From the NCBI GenBank assembly GCA_022702705.1, contig CM040428.1, forward strand, positions 114,622,183 through 114,686,182: DNA of 64,000 nt, in the 5' to 3' direction. Positions 9,836 through 24,237 of this stretch are shown here, in pieces. Source of the stretch: Papilionanthe hookeriana x Papilionanthe teres (lineage: Eukaryota; Streptophyta; Magnoliopsida; Asparagales; Orchidaceae). Position numbers and translations under genes: made by a program. The notes beneath the pieces are model-generated. The model was not told the DNA's origin, did not search any database, and saw only the letters and a program-made list of their open reading frames with translations. Positions within the stretch are counted from its first letter, which is position 1. Every line of letters starts with the position of its first letter.

Positions 9836-11990
9836 AAAATTGGTCCTCGATGTACGCGGCTCATGTGTATAATCTGCCGCACGAGCGTCAAAATACGCCG
9901 ACCACATGCAACGCGGAATTTTTAATAAATCACATTTTTCTCCATAATTTAATTTTTTTATATTGCAGTAATTATTTATGCACGTATACTTTTTTAAGTA
10001 ATATCGGCTTTTCAGTCTAAAATAATCCCCATAAGAAAGGTGTAATTTGCACGACCCCCGCAAAGTTATAATCTATTAATAACTCATTTTGTTCACCACA
10101 AATTTTGTTTTGCTAGTTTAAATTCACCAATTAAAAAAATAAAATCTAATCTATCGAAGGCCGGTAAATTTGAAAGTTCTTATATATAATACCTTCCTCT
10201 CGTTAATGAATATAAGTATGTTGCATTAAATTGATGGGAATTGTGTAATAATTGTCAACAAGGAATATAAGTTTATCTCCACTCTTTAATCGTATAAGAT
10301 GCTGGGCATTCTACAGCCTACACAACCCGTAGATGCGCGTGGTTGTGCCCACATCCGCCCCAGAAGAACACATTAATTTTCACTGTCACCTAAGCTCTAT
10401 CGAAATACTTTTTGTGTGCCGTATCGCAAATTCGAATTACTTTTTACTGATGTTTCTTAACTCGACAATGTTGTTTTCATCTGTTCTAAATACAATTATA
10501 ACAAATTTTAAATATAACATATGCCAAGATGTTATGTAGTCGAGCACGGATTATCACATGGGAGTGTGCCTGTCTCTATCATAAATCAAATTTTCCCATG
10601 TATTATCGCTTCACAACAAGTTGGAAGAGAAAATACACATGCTGGGTGAGAAAATACATACCATTGCAACGACTTCAAACTACGTGTTCATATTGCAATA
10701 ATTCAAAGCAACATAAAAGTATAAGACTTATCTTTACGTAAGATTCAAGCCCTCCCCGCACAATGGGCCATCCCTTACATGTCCTCTATCTTCAAGCTAA
10801 ACAAAGAAACTTGTTCATCCCTTTCTCTCTCTTCTTAAGTGCCGTATTAATCGAAGAGACACATCAAGCCCTCTGGTTAAGAGAGCACTCGAAGAGATTA
10901 AACCCTTAAAATAACCGTCAAAATCCAAAGTCACTCAGATGTCCTTCGGTCTAAAGACGTTGTCTTTAAAAAAAAATTATTGCTGGGATGGCGCCTACCG
11001 TGTGCAGGCGCCGAATCTTCTAAAAGACTAGATGAGCGTCCTAATATTATGATACTCGGCTCTCACGCACTGTTTTAGAGCCGGTACCCAAAGTTCATTT
11101 TCGTGCTTCATCTTCAGACGTTTTGTTCCGTTTCGCAGTCTTTCCTCAAAACCCCATCCCGGGGTTTCAAAACAAAACATGCAAATACACTCCTTTAAAA
11201 GTGCGTATCAATAAAAATGAGCATAAAAATATATAAAAACTTTGTTTTTTAGCGTGTCACTCCAATATTACCCAAACATATACCACTTCATATAAGTGTA
11301 GTTAATGAGTAAAGACACATTGTGCTTAATGGTTCACCAGCACACTCATTAGTACACCAACTAAAATCTGTCATCTAAATCCAGTATATACTTCAGTCAA
11401 TACACCAGACTTTTAACAAGAAAATAAAATACCTTTTATTAAATAACATGGTCACCACATACATAGGTCGCCTGCAGAATCCTATGAGTTGTAGCCATTG
11501 GATACATAACAACATGTGAATCCTCAAGTAAATAAGTTCATAATTAAAGCTAATATTCTATACTAAACATATATCCAAATCATGATTCTGTTTGATGGCT
11601 GCATCCATTACTTTAAATGATGTTACGAACATGAATGGTTTGAGTACGTGGTTGTGACACGGGTTAAGTACAAAGGGGCCATAGTGCCTACATGCATAAT
11701 GCAATGTAATGGATTTTCTTAGAAAGAATTTGTTTCCATGCCAGATTTAACGTGTCCTGAAAAAATTAACAAAATTAACACAAGATGAAACAGATCATGG
11801 TCTAGGCGAGCCACCGAAACACTAGACTCGTCACTTTGTGTTCTCTACTTTGCCTTTCAAATTTAAAAATAGAAACCTAAAGAAAGTGTTCTTTTATCTG
11901 CTTCTTTGTATTTTTGTAACATCACATGAGGCTTCATTCAATACATAAAAAACACAAAATGTCTGCCGTCTAAAAACATGTTTTCGAACA
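9836..11990 (-). mobile_element. Athila-like LTR remnant, left arm
   Basis: Lies immediately upstream of the PBS on the minus strand and is mirrored by about 28000-30512. Visible landmarks are GGCGCCTACC...GCAGGCGCCGAATC near 10990-11025 (a GC-rich block typical of this LTR family here) and CATTACATTGCATTATGCATG near 11690-11715. Small ORFs at 10333-10741 and 9821-10063 are not conserved as frames in the other arm. The outer LTR boundary at ~11990 is approximate, placed where telomere-like repeats start. Confidence 0.5.
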
Positions 11991-13795
11991 TTCCAAACCA
12001 AAATACCCTGTGAATCAATCAAAACTCGAAAATCGAATTTAACTCCGAACATCAAACCATGAACTCGAAAATTAAACTCCCAAACTCAACTCAAATCTGA
12101 ACGCCGATTCGAATCGTGAATTTAAATTAACCATAAACTTAACCTAAAAACACTGACTTCGAAATTGAATTAACTCGGAACATCAATTTAAACCCTGAGT
12201 CGAATCTGCAATCCCCACCTGAATCCCAGAACTGGCCTAAACCATGTACCTTCGAATCACCAATTGCAACTACAAAAATTATCCGAATCAGCTAAATCTT
12301 AAATTGAATTTAAAAGCAACCTAAACACCAAACCCTAAACCCTGAATCCCAACTACCCGAACAAAACCTGGCCTACCGATAATCAATAGCCAACCCTAAC
12401 CCCAAACACCAAACCTAAAACCCCAACTCACCCCACCGAACACTGTCTCAGTCCGGTAACCAACGATAAATCCCTTTATTAACAAACCCCAATCCCCACA
12501 TTAAAAGTCTAACCTAAATCCACCAAATGAAGTCGTATCTTAAAATCTAAACCCCAAACCGAAACCCAAATCCCAAAACCTAAAAATTTAACAGAATCCC
12601 TAGTTCCCTCGAAAATCAAACAAAAACTCGAACCCCAGTCTTAACACCGAATCCTTGAATCCGTGAGTTCGAACCCGAACCCCAAACCCAACTCCATCAT
12701 TCAACCCAACCCAAATTCAACCTTCGAGACCAACACCGAGTTCGACTCGGTCCCTGTTCGAACCACGCGAATTGAATCCCCGGGTCCGATGATCCATGAA
12801 CTCGGGAACCTGAACTTAAACCCTAAACACTCAAACTTGGAAACATAAACCTCGATCCTTCGGAGCGTCCTCAACTTCAATTTTTAAACCCTGTGTCCTA
12901 AAATTTCAACCATAAATCGTGAACACGAACACGAAATGAACACTAAATTTAAATACGTAGGTCTCGATTCTAAACCCAAACTCGAACTCCAAACCGCCGG
13001 ATCACGAACCCAACATGAACCCAAAACCAACCACAACATCAAACCCGAACTTAACATCGAAAAATCAACTGACCAATCGGTCGACAAAATTCCCATAATC
13101 TAAACTCTTAAACTCGAACACAAACCCTAAAGCCCAAATCTTTAACCTTCGAACTCGACCAACCCAAAAACCTTTAAATCTTAAACAACAACCTCAACCA
13201 TGTCCCCAACTCATATCCTCACTCGACCACCTAAATCTCACAACCATAACCTTCAAACTTAAATCCCTCGAACTCGAAATCCCATAACATAGACTGGGTC
13301 CCCATGTCGGTTAAAACATAAACTTAAACCCCAAATCCCAAACCTATCCCTGTCCCGTGACCCAAACCTCAGTCCCTCTCCAAACCCCAAATCCCAAACC
13401 ATAACATGGGAACACCACCTAACTTAGAAACCCCAACTTAACCCTAAAATCCCATATCCCAAATCCTAGAACCCCAAACCCCACATGAACTAATATACAT
13501 AAAACCCTTAAAAACTGAAATTTTAAAACCTCGAACCCCAAATCAGTTGACTGTTCACCGAACTTGAAGCATTACTCCTCGACCTAGCGACCCAAATCGT
13601 GTTCAGACTCGGCCTGTACTCGAACTCGATAACCCTAAACCATGAATCAACCCTGGGGTCCCAACCTTCGAAGTCGAATTAACCCTAAAACCTAAACTCC
13701 TCAACTCCTCAAGCCTGAACACTAAACCCGACCCGGGTCATGTGCGTCCCAAACTTAACTCAGTCCCCTAAACTCCCAAAGCAACCCCAAAGCCT

Positions 13796-13828
<33 letters not shown>

Positions 13829-14290
13829 CGCCAAAACCCTGTGTCCCAAACCCAAACCATAGTGGGAAATTCGAACTCGAACTGAACTCGAACTCTAAAT
13901 CGAAACTCCGTCTCGAATTTAAATTTAAGAACATAAAAATCTAAACTTTTATCTAGACTTAAACCCTGTGTCGCAAAAACTTAAACTTAATTCAGCTCGA
14001 ACGCCGAAATGTGAATTTAAACATGAATTACCTAGAACTGAATCTCTAGTCCGTCCTCGGAACTCGAACCCGAACGCGGAGGCCATGACGCGAAACACCC
14101 CAACTCGAGTTGATAAACCTGTGCTGTATCCATAAAACTTAAAATGTAACTTAAAACCTTAATCCCTTAAATACAAAAACACTCATCCCTTAACTTCTAA
14201 CCCTGTGAACAACCAAACACTAACTCACTGAATTCCTAACTCAAACACAGAGTATTATTTTGAAGTCAAGGTTTCATCAGTGCAAATGCT
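11991..14290 (-). repeat. Degenerate telomere-like repeats, CCCTAAA orientation
   Basis: About 2.3 kb dominated by imperfect 6-8 base words such as AACCCTAAACC, AACTCGAAC, CCCAAACC and CGAACCCC. They resemble a heavily mutated (CCCTAAA)n array with CTCGAAC/CTTGAAC variants. It mirrors 25296-27985, where the words are TTTAGGG-like. ORFs at 12663-12848 and 12884-13096 are by-products of the repeat. A 30-base G run interrupts it at 13797. Confidence 0.65.
13797..13826. repeat. Poly-G run, 30 bases
   Basis: An uninterrupted run of G with no counterpart at the mirrored place in the right arm (near 26100-26200). It is either a homopolymer expansion or a sequencing/assembly artefact. Confidence 0.95.
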
Positions 14291-15238
14291 TAACAACAAA
14301 GTAATGGAATTTTAGATTTTAAATTTAATTATATAATTAAAGTAGTATTCGATTTTGAAAATAATTTTAAATTTCAAAATTTTAAGATATGAAATCAAAC
14401 GATTCACATCCAAATAAATATATAAATCTTAGTAACGCACCACAACCGTGTATCTATATCCCCGAAGAATAGCACATCGCTGACAATGGGGCTCGATTAA
14501 ATCAACTAGAAGATTTGTGACAACTCGTTTGGTTCGCGAACCAATTTTATACATTCTTAATATAAATGAATTAAAACGTGTTTGCATTACCCGGGTTCTT
14601 AAAGTTCCTTATAGTATAAAGCTCCCATAAGCATCATTATCTTAAACGAGTGAATCAATTGCGAAAACCTCGATTAATGATCAAGGTTTTTCTCTCAAGA
14701 ATTTCAAGCCTAAGGTTTTCAAAGGATCAGCTCTGGAGCCAGTGGAACGGATCAAATTTTGGAATGTTTGCCGTATCTAAAAGGAAGAGAAGCTGTGAGA
14801 AGTCATCCAAGAAAGAATTGCAACTTCCCAAACCATCCCGTCGGCTTCGTCTCGATTTAAGAAAATCCTAATATTATCTTCGTGTTTCAACTACAATTTT
14901 GTCAATTCGGACTTATATTCAGATGATAAAACCATATACCGAAGATACGAGGGTTTATGTCGCATCAACGACTACCTCGTAGTTCCAAGATCTAAGAAAA
15001 TTTCACTTCATATCATTTATCATGGTAATGCCCAACCAAGAGTCAGAGACGATGACTAGGCAAAATCAATTCGAAGTCCCATGGCCGGTTATTTAATTCT
15101 TAAGAAAGTTCACGAAGAGACTGTTTGTCGACGATGATGGCCGAAAGCGCCCACCATGCTCGAGCTCCTTTGCCACGCAGAGGTTTAGTTTTGAAGATTG
15201 TAATAAAAGAGGAGAAGAGTTTGGTTTAAAATCTAGCT
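14291..15238 (+). mobile_element. Long repeat, 5' ~0.95 kb fragment (left arm)
   Basis: Matches 5190-6150 in the same orientation: GATTTTGAAAATAATTTTAAATTT, GGGGCTCGATTAAAT, GAAGATTTGTGACA, CGTTTGGTTCGCGAACCAA, GCCCACCATGCTCGAGCTCC. The terminal TGTCGGCA is eroded. It is joined directly to an inverted 3' end of the same repeat family near 15239. Confidence 0.7.
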
Positions 15239-18200
15239 CAAGTGTTTTTACACACTATTTTCACGTAATCTTCTTCTTTAAGATTTCAGATCTAGCTCTT
15301 TAGTTTTCCTTCGAATATCTTTGAGACTAGAATCGGACCACTTAGAAATTCAAACCACTCTAATCTCCGCAAACTTGATCGAGACCTCAATCACCTACAA
15401 CAAACGCGAGTTTGCTGACGAGTTCCCATAAGACTTCGTCTTGTGATACCACTCGAGGAACCGGTCCGATGAAGGGCTGATTTACTCATCACACCTATAC
15501 ACTGGCTGGACCATCCTGACCTCCGACCATGTAGGTGATTCACATGGACGGTCCTTGGTCCCCCTGCTTCCGCGCAGGGTTGTGAACAGATGGGGCTACC
15601 GGCCCCAAATGATCCTCTGGATCATGTGCTGATTTTTCAGGTCCAAAATGATTCATCCTCCACTACAATCTCACCTACCTGCCTCCGGGGGTTCAAAATT
15701 CAAAACCTAGTTCACCCAAAATTCCTCAAATGGGTCCCAAACATTTCCACGTCAAATTGATCATCCATGCAAAAATCACCAAAATTCCAAAATAATCTCC
15801 CACCGCCTCCCTCCAACACTAAAATACCCTCTTCGAATTCAAAAATTGTGCCCGGTAGGACCCCGTAAAATCATAGAAATCCAAAATATCCCCAATTTGT
15901 CCAACTGAGACACGGGCCATTCCTGTCATTCACCCTACTTTTGTCAAAATCCTCACACTCACCATTTTAACCTCTAAGAATGTCAAACCAAATCTATCCA
16001 CTGACCCACTGTCCATTCAATTTAAACTTCAATTGATTCCAACAGGACTAGTCCACCTGGTTGACACTTGGATCCACTCACTTGGCCTAAAGCCCAACTT
16101 GGACCCATGACCTCAGTCCCAACCACCTGGCTCAACTCCACTAACCCCAAATCTTCCTTACATTCTCAAAGGTGACTAACACTGGTCCAAAATTTAGACT
16201 CAGCCTACCCTCAGTTCAACCCAAAAGCAAAGGCCCAACCTAACCCAAATGAGTTAAATGCAACAAAGCCCAACTGTCAAAACTGCTTTGAAACACTTCA
16301 TAAACATCTTCACCTAATTCCAACCTAAATCAAATGACTTTCAGCCTGTTTCACCAAACAAGGGTGGTGAACAGTCCTATTTGCATGAGTTGACCAAATG
16401 ACCAAAAATACACTTCCCATCTATTTTAATCAAGTTTTTTTACACATGTCAAACTCAATTGACTCACCAGACCTCAATTCGAGGGTCAACGTGGCCAGCC
16501 ACCAGGCCGTCGGAGTAACACCATGGCCGAGAGCCACATGTGAGCCAACCCAGGAATTCTCCCTGCTGCCCCACAGTGCCGTTGTTCTCTGCTACATAGC
16601 CTGGGGCTCCCAATTTCCCGGGGAGGCCCCTCCCAAACACCACCCCCGAGAGGTGCTGAAACAAACCTTGCTGAAACCTGCCAAAATTGTCTATGACTCC
16701 TCCTCATTACACAGAGGCTGGATCCCCACTGAGACCCTCTGCCATTTCTTTCCTGTGAGCTCACTCAGAGTTGAAACCCGCCCAAAACCAGGACACTCTC
16801 CACTGTGCGAGCCAACTCAAACTGATTGGTTCCTCACCAGACCAAGGAAGGTGTTCACCAGCAAGTCTCTTCACTCCACCTCAGCCTCCAAGTTTTGTGA
16901 CAGGTCGAAATCACACCTAGACAATTCACCAGACCAGAGACCATCTGGAACTCTGCTGAGTCCACCGAGCTGCGCAACAACCCTCAGATCGAGCTTCGAG
17001 CAAAGGTATGAGCTAACTTTCATCCTGAGCTTCATCCTTCATCTCAAATTCTTTATGACAACATATAGATGTGTTTGTTCAAGACGAATCCATATTACAA
17101 GAACATGAAAATCCATTGAGAATGGCTTAGTATTGTATTAGGGATTGCGTGATGGCTCGGCGAGATATCTGGGACGATGAATTGAGCGTCCACCACACAC
17201 GCACGGACGGGACACAGCGTCAGATCAGAGACGGAACGATACAGGCTCTCGGAGCGAGCCAGATGGCGGCGTCGGGAGAGCCACGCGGTGCTCTGAGCCG
17301 CCGACGTGCGCCGCGGATAAATAGAAAATTAGATCTTCGACTCATTTACCCCCAAACTTCAAAATTCATAACTTTGGTGTAGGAAAATCATAAAATAAAG
17401 AAACACCCTCCGTTCAGTGAACAGAGGAAGAATAATGTGAAAGAAATTATTTAATTTCATCATGTATTTTAATAATTTATTTTACTCACTGCATATTTTT
17501 AATTTCAATGCATGTATATAATTTCACCATGGCATGAGATTACAAAAAATTTTTGAAGCTTTGAATTTGGAGATTCCCGAATTTTCCAAAGTCAGAAGTC
17601 ATCCCTACAGTTATTGATTTTCAAATTCATGTTACTGTTTTGAGTATTTTGATTCCAATAAATAGCATGCTGTGAAATAAATTTTAGGAAATTGGTGATA
17701 AATTTCAAGAGGACCCTGTAGTTTTGAGTTTAAAACAACCTTTAATTGCTTAAATACCCAAAAATGGATCTGCAATTAATTAGAGCTAACCATACATCAA
17801 ATTGACTTGAAATTTTCACTGACCTTTTGTGATCACTAATTACAAAAATTTGAGGTCAATTGGCTATTCTACACTGTTTGATTAAGATGAAGTCATTTTG
17901 TTGTTTTGTCTTAAAATTATATCATCTTCAAAAAATTACCAAATTGGTTTTGGAGCCTCTGATAGGGAATTTAAGAAAATTAAAAATTTCAATTTTCTAA
18001 AAGTTGATTTTTAATATTATTTTAATATTTTCACAATTAAAAAATAATAAAAATCACAAAAATAATAAAATTAATTAAATAAATACATTTTGAATTTTAA
18101 TCACTTAGAATATTTAAAATCTATTTAGTGAGATATTAAATTTTTAAAGTTCTTAAGCTAATTTTAAAATTAAAATGTATTAATCGAAATAATTATAATA

Positions 18201-19400
18201 AATCAAAGAAAAATCAAAATTGCAAAATTTGATTCTCTTGATTGATATCGAGAAATTTTTTGAAAAATATAAATTGATTTTCACATTTATTTTAGTTTTA
18301 AATTGTCATTATTCCAAAACTTAAAAATAATTATAATAAAAATACATAATTCAAAAAATCACTAAAAATTGTCTATAATTTTCTGTCATTGTATTTAAGG
18401 ACAGAAACTTCCCTTACGTTATTAAATTTTCCCTGGAAACTTACCAAAATACTATATAAATAAATTAAATTATTAAAAATCACATTTTCCTTCATGTTTA
18501 CATATGAGTGAAGTCACAAAAATTTCGCTCATTTGAGTTCACTAGAGTTGCAAATTATTGCTTAAAGGGTATAAAAATAAAATCTTAATCCTTAATTGTA
18601 AACTTTAGGTTTAAAAATTAATATTGATGATTGAAATTTGCAAATAATTAAAGGGTAGAAACCTTCAAACAATTTTAAAATGATTAAACCTAATTAAATA
18701 ATTAATTAAATTTGAAGAATAATAAAATTGAATTATAAATAGGGATATTATTAGAAGAAATTTAATTTTCAATTTAAAAATCCCTTAAATTAACATCTCA
18801 ATAATTCTTAATTAAAATGATTAAAAATTCAAAATATTAAAAGACTTAATCATTAAACTAAAATTAAATTATTAAACTTTTTAAAATTTCAATTAAAATT
18901 AAAAATAAAATTAAATTAAAAATTAAATTAAATTGGCAAATTAAATTGAATTAATTAAATTTTCAAATTAATTTAAAATTAGAAGCTGAATTAATTAAAG
19001 ATTAAATTAAATTAAATTAAATAAACAAATTAAATTAAATTAAATTAATACCAAATTAAATTAAATTAAATAAATTAAATTAAATTAAATAAAATTAAAT
19101 TAAATTAAATTGAATTAAATTAAAGGAAATTAAATCAAATTAAATAAAAATAATTAAATCAAATTAATAATTTTAACATCAAATCAAACTAAATTGAATT
19201 AAATTGAATTAAATTGAATTAAATAAATTAAAAACTCAATTAAATTCAAATTAAATTAAATTAAGTTGAATTGAATAGGCAACATCACCAAAAGACATAA
19301 AAGAATTCAAAAATAAATGTAAAATAAATTTCGAACACTATTCCAAATAATTAAATTAAACTAAATCACAACATTTGAATACTTTTCGAAGTTTCTAGTT
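15239..19400 (-). mobile_element. Long repeat, 3' ~4.1 kb (left arm)
   Basis: Inverted relative to 19401-24237 and collinear with 46396-51490 and 57031-62330. Landmarks: TGTAGGTGATTCACATGG near 15530, GTCAACGTGGCCAGCCACC near 16490, GGTGCTGAAACAAACCTTGCTGAAAC near 16655, AGCAAAGGTATGAGC near 17000, a GC-rich block at 17150-17325, and an AAATT array at 18890-19270. The 236-codon ORF at 16398-17108 is not conserved in frame in the other copies and looks accidental. The TATTTAAA motif of other copies is deleted here. Confidence 0.7.
18890..19270. repeat. (AAATT)n pentanucleotide array beside the palindrome centre
   Basis: Near-continuous AATTAAATTAAATT repeats. The matching array of the right arm lies at 19590-19990, so the two arrays flank the palindrome centre at about 19400. 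Confidence 0.8.
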
Positions 19401-22400
19401 ATCTTACTTCAAGAACTATATTATTTTATCATCTTCTATAAGTGAAGTAACATTTCATTTAATATCCTGCTTAGGAGTTATGATAACTAGCTTTCGAGGG
19501 TAAATTGGTATTCAAATGATTTGCATTTAGTTTAATTAACACCTGAATAGTGTTCAAGTTATTTTACATTTATTTTGAATTCTTTATGTCTTCGTGATGT
19601 TATATTTAATTCAACTTAATTTAATTAATTTAATTTAATTTAGTTTTTAATTTATTTAATTCAATTTAATTCAATTTAATTCAATTTAGTTTTGATTTTG
19701 ATAAGTTATAAATTAAATTAATTTGATTTGATTTAATTTTTATTTAATTTGATTTAATTTCCTTTAATTTAATTTAATTTAATTTAATTTAATTTTATTT
19801 AATTTAATTTAATTTATTTAATTTAATTTAATTTAATTTATTAATTTAATTTAATTTAATTTGTTTATTTAATTTAATTTAATTTAATCTTTAATTTAAT
19901 TCAACTTTCTAATTTTAAATTAATTTAATTTAATTTAATTCAATTTAATTTACTTAATTTAATTTAATTTTTAATTTAATTTTATTTTTAATTTTAATTG
20001 AAATTTTAAAAGAGTTTAATAATTTAATTTTAGTTTAATGATTAAGTCTTTTAATATTTTGAATTTTTGAGTTATCATTTTAATTAAGAATCAATATTAA
20101 TGAGATGATTAATTTAATGGATTTTTAAATTAAAGAATAAATTTCTTCCTAATAATATCCCTATTTTAATAATTCCAATTTTATTATTCTTCCAAATTTA
20201 ATTAATTATTTAATTAAGGTTTAATCATTTTAAAATCATGAACGCTGCTTCTGCACTTTTAATTATTTAAATTTCAATCATCCAAATCAGATTAGATCAA
20301 ATATTTTACTTATTAATTTTTTTAAACCTAAAGTTTTAATTAAGGATTAAAGATTTTAATTACCACTTTACCCTTTAAGCTTAATAATTTCACAACTCAC
20401 TAAATTGAACTCAAATGAACTTGAAATTTTTATGTGATTCTTACCTGCATGTCAATAAAGACATGAGAGGAGAAATGTGATTTTTATGTATTTAATTTAT
20501 TTATATAATTATTTTTGGTAGAAAATAGAGATTTTCCAAGGAAAATTTAATAACATGACCAAGGGAAAGTTTCTATTCTTAAGAAAATTGGGGACATTTC
20601 TAATGACCAGAGGACCACTGACCAATTTTAGTGATTTTTCGACTATATTATTTTTATTATAATTATTTTAAGTTTTGGAATATTAATTAATTTAAAAACT
20701 AAAATAAATGTTGAAAAATGAATTTTATATTTTTCAAAAATTTCTCTGATATCAAGGAAATCAGAGAATCAAATTTTGCAATTTTCTGATTTTTCGATTT
20801 ATTATAATTATTTCGTTGAAAATGCTAGAAAATACATTTTTTTAATTTTAAAATTAAATAGCTTAAAATTTAATATCTCACTAAATAGACCTAAGAAAAA
20901 TATGGGGTTTGTTCCTAAGTGATTAAAATTCAAAATGTGACATTTTGGTGAATTTTATTATTTTGTGATTTTATTATTTTTTAATTATTGAAAATATTAA
21001 AATAATATTAAAAATCAACTTTTTAGAAAATTGAAATTTAATTTTCTTAAATTCCCTAACATCAGAAAATTCCAAACCAATTTGGTGAATTTTTGAAAGA
21101 TATTTTGAAAGTCATGAATTTTTAAAGTTTAAAATGGCAAAATGGCTAAATGTAGTTTAATCAACCCAATCAGTAGGCTAACCAAGTCTATCGACCTCAA
21201 ATTTTTATGGTGGGTTTCCCTGATCCTAAAGGTCAGCGAGAATTGATTTCAAGTCAATTGATGTATGGTTAGCTCTAATTAATTACAGATCCATTTTGGG
21301 TGTTTAAGCCAATTAGTGGTCATTTTAAATGAACTAACTCAAAACCTATTTTCCTAGTCCTCATTATAAGGAACATCACCAATTTTCTAGAATTATCACA
21401 ACATGCTATTTATTGGAATTAAAATACTCAAACAGTAACATGAATTTGAAAAATCAATAACTTTTCATGTGGATGGCTCTGATTTTGGAAAATTCAGTGA
21501 ATGTTTCCAAATTCAAAAGTGCTTCAAAGCCCTATGGTCTCATGCCATTGTGAATTGTATACATGCATCGAGAATTAAAAATATGCAGTGAGTAAATAAA
21601 TTATTAAAATAAAATACATGATGAAATTAAATAATTTCTCTTTTCCACATTATTCTCCTCCGTTCACCGAGCAAGAGGGTATTTTTTATTTTATTTTTAT
21701 GATTTTCCTACAAAGTTATGAATTTTTTCAAGTTTGGGAATTAAATAAACGAAAATCCCTAATTTTCTATTTATCCACGCGGCGCCGCGTCAACCTCGGC
21801 AGTTCAAACGCCGCGTGGCGCTCTCCCATTCGACGCCGCTATCCGACTCGCCGCTCCGGGGCCCGCCGTATCGTCTGCTCGATCCGACGCCATCCCGGCC
21901 GTCCGTCCGTGCGTGTATCGAATGGACGGCATCCGTTCATCGTCCCCAAGTGTCCTCACCCGAGAGCCGTCCACACTAAATCCCTAATATCTCACTCGAT
22001 ACTCAATGGATTTTCATGTTCTTATGCTCTATGGATTCGTCTTGAAGAGACAAACACATCTATATGGTGATCATGCATTGAAATTAAAGAATTTGAAATG
22101 AAGAATCTCCGTGCTTCCTGGATGAAGAATTAGCTCACAATTTTCGTCGTAGAAGTGCCTGATCTGAGGGTTGTTGCACCTTCGATTGGATCCCAGCAAG
22201 TTCCAGATGAAGTCTCCAGTCTGGTGAATTGTCTAGGGTGTGATTTCGACCAATACCGATCACAAAGCTTGAGGGCCGGAGCAATCGGGTGGCCTAGAGA
22301 TGGTGCTTTTGTCAGCTGGGACACCTTCCCTTGGTCCGGTGAAGGTAGAACGACCCATCTGGGGATTGGCTCACTGTGGAGAAGTGTCCTGGTTTTGGGC

Positions 22401-24237
22401 TTGGATTTCAACTCTGAAATCGCTTCCGCGCAGGAAGAAATGGCAAGGGGGATCTCGTGCTGGGGACTGCGTTCCGTGTATGGGGAGAGCCCCGAACAAT
22501 TTTGCGCAGTTTCCTTAAGGTTTGTTTCAAAGATTCCCCTGCTGCCGAGAGGGTGTAGCGTTTAAATAGGAGAGGGTGGAGGGCCTCCCCAGGGAGAGTT
22601 AGGGCTTGGGATCAGTCGCTCTTTGGCAAGAGAAGAACAACCTCCAATGGCCACCGGACAAAGGGGCCACAAGGAGAATTCTAGGTCGTTCCGTCGATGT
22701 GAGCTCTCACGATGGTGTTTTCCGACGGCCTGGTGGCTGGCCGGCCAGGCATGGGTCACCCTCAAGGTCAGGTGGGTCAGGGATTGAATTTGGTGAAGTC
22801 AATTGAGTTTGACATGTGTAAAAAAACTTGATTAAAATGGAATGGGGGAGAGTGTATTTTGAGCTCATTTTGGTCAACTCATGCAAATGGGTTTGTCTGT
22901 TCTCCCATGACCTGGTGGGTTGGAGGGAGTCATTTGGGGTTAGTCAGTTAGGTTGAGAGATGTTTATGGGAGTGTTTCAAAGCGGTTTTGACTTTGGTTG
23001 GGCCGAATTTTGCGGCTCGGGGCTCATTTTGCCAGTTTGGTTTAGGTCAAAATTGGGCCTTTTAGCTTGAAGGAATTGAGCGGGTTTGGGTCTAAATTTT
23101 GGGCAAATTATGTTAGTGTTTTGCTTTTGGGGATGCTAAGGAAGATTTAGAAAAGATTTGGGGTTAATTGGAGTTGAATTGGGTGAGTTTGCCAGTTCAA
23201 ATAAGTGTCCAACGGCTTTAAGGCCAAAAGTGAAATTGATCCAAATGTCAACCAAATTGACTCGGATTTGGTCTAAATTGATGTTGGGAATGTTGAATTG
23301 AAGTTTAGAATTGAATTGGACCAGAATTTGGGTCAACGGATAGTTCGTTCGATATCGGTTTCACTTTGTGGTTAAAATGAGTCAAATTGGGGGTTTTGAC
23401 AAAAGTAGGGTAAATTGACAAAATTGGCCCATGGTATAGTTGGACAAAATGAAATTGGGAATATTTTGGATTTTTCAGAATTTTCTTGGGAATTTTCTGA
23501 ATTTTTGAATTTTTGGGTCAAGAGGGGTATTTTGGGTATTCGAGGGTATTGGGAGGTATTTTTGGAATTTTGGTATTTTTGGGTATGGATGATCAATTTA
23601 AGTGACGTGGAAATGTTTGGGATTGATTTTGAGGAATTTGGGTAATTTAGGTGATTTTGAAAATTTTGGGTAATTTGCTGCTTTGCAGTTAGTGTGTATG
23701 GTCCCGAGGGTCAAAAATTGAAAATTCGAAAATCAAGATTGGGTGAATTTGAGTGGAATGAATCATTTTGGTTGAGCCACATGAAGCCATATCAAGCCCA
23801 TGATCCAAGAAGGACTCATTTGAGGCATTCACTATGTTGTTCCTAACCCTTACCAAAGGCTTGTAAGCAAGGACTATCCATGTGAATCACCTACATGAGT
23901 CAGGAGGTCAAGTTAGGTATAGGTGTGTGAAAGTGTAGTGTATAGGTGTAGTGTGTGTAAATCAGCCCCTTCATCGACCAAAGCACCTGTGGTAGTCCTA
24001 AGGCCAAAGAGCCCTGTGAACTCATCCTTTAAACTTCCACATTCGATTTCAACCCCTCTAGGTGATTAGGGTCTATTACCAAGTTTGTGGAGTTTGCAGG
24101 GAGTTAAGAAGTGGTTTGAATTTCTAAAAGGTGGGTCCCAATTCTAGTCCTCTAAGATAGTCAAAGGAAAAGCCTAAGGCTAGATCCCAAGGTACTAAAG
24201 AGAAGAAGAGAAGACCTCATCAAAAATGAGGTCAACA
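19401..24237 (+). mobile_element. Long repeat, 3' ~4.8 kb (right arm)
   Basis: Starts near TAAGTGAAGTAACATTTCATTTAAT (also at 7050) and ends GAGGTCAACA at 24237. It contains a TTTAA array (19590-19990), a GC-rich block (21775-21965), GTTTAAATAGGAGAGG at 22560-22575, TGTATGGTCCCGAGGGTC near 23695 and the conserved terminal ~550 bp. After GGTCAACA the sequence differs from the other four copies that reach this end, so the terminus is well supported. Small ORFs at 21618-22806 and 23136-23645 shift frame between copies and are not supported as genes. Confidence 0.75.
22560..22575. promoter_or_regulatory. Conserved TATTTAAA TATA-like motif of the long repeat
   Basis: GTTTAAATAGGAGAGG here appears as CTCCTATTTAAAC at 48735-48747 and 59405-59417. 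The core TATTTAAA reads as a TATA-like element on either strand, so it marks a likely promoter without fixing its direction. Confidence 0.4.

Noticed and set aside
16398..17108. 236-codon + strand ORF
   Set aside because: Homologous DNA at 22.1-22.8, 48.4-49.2 and 59.1-59.9 kb does not keep the frame; composition is like the non-coding repeat.
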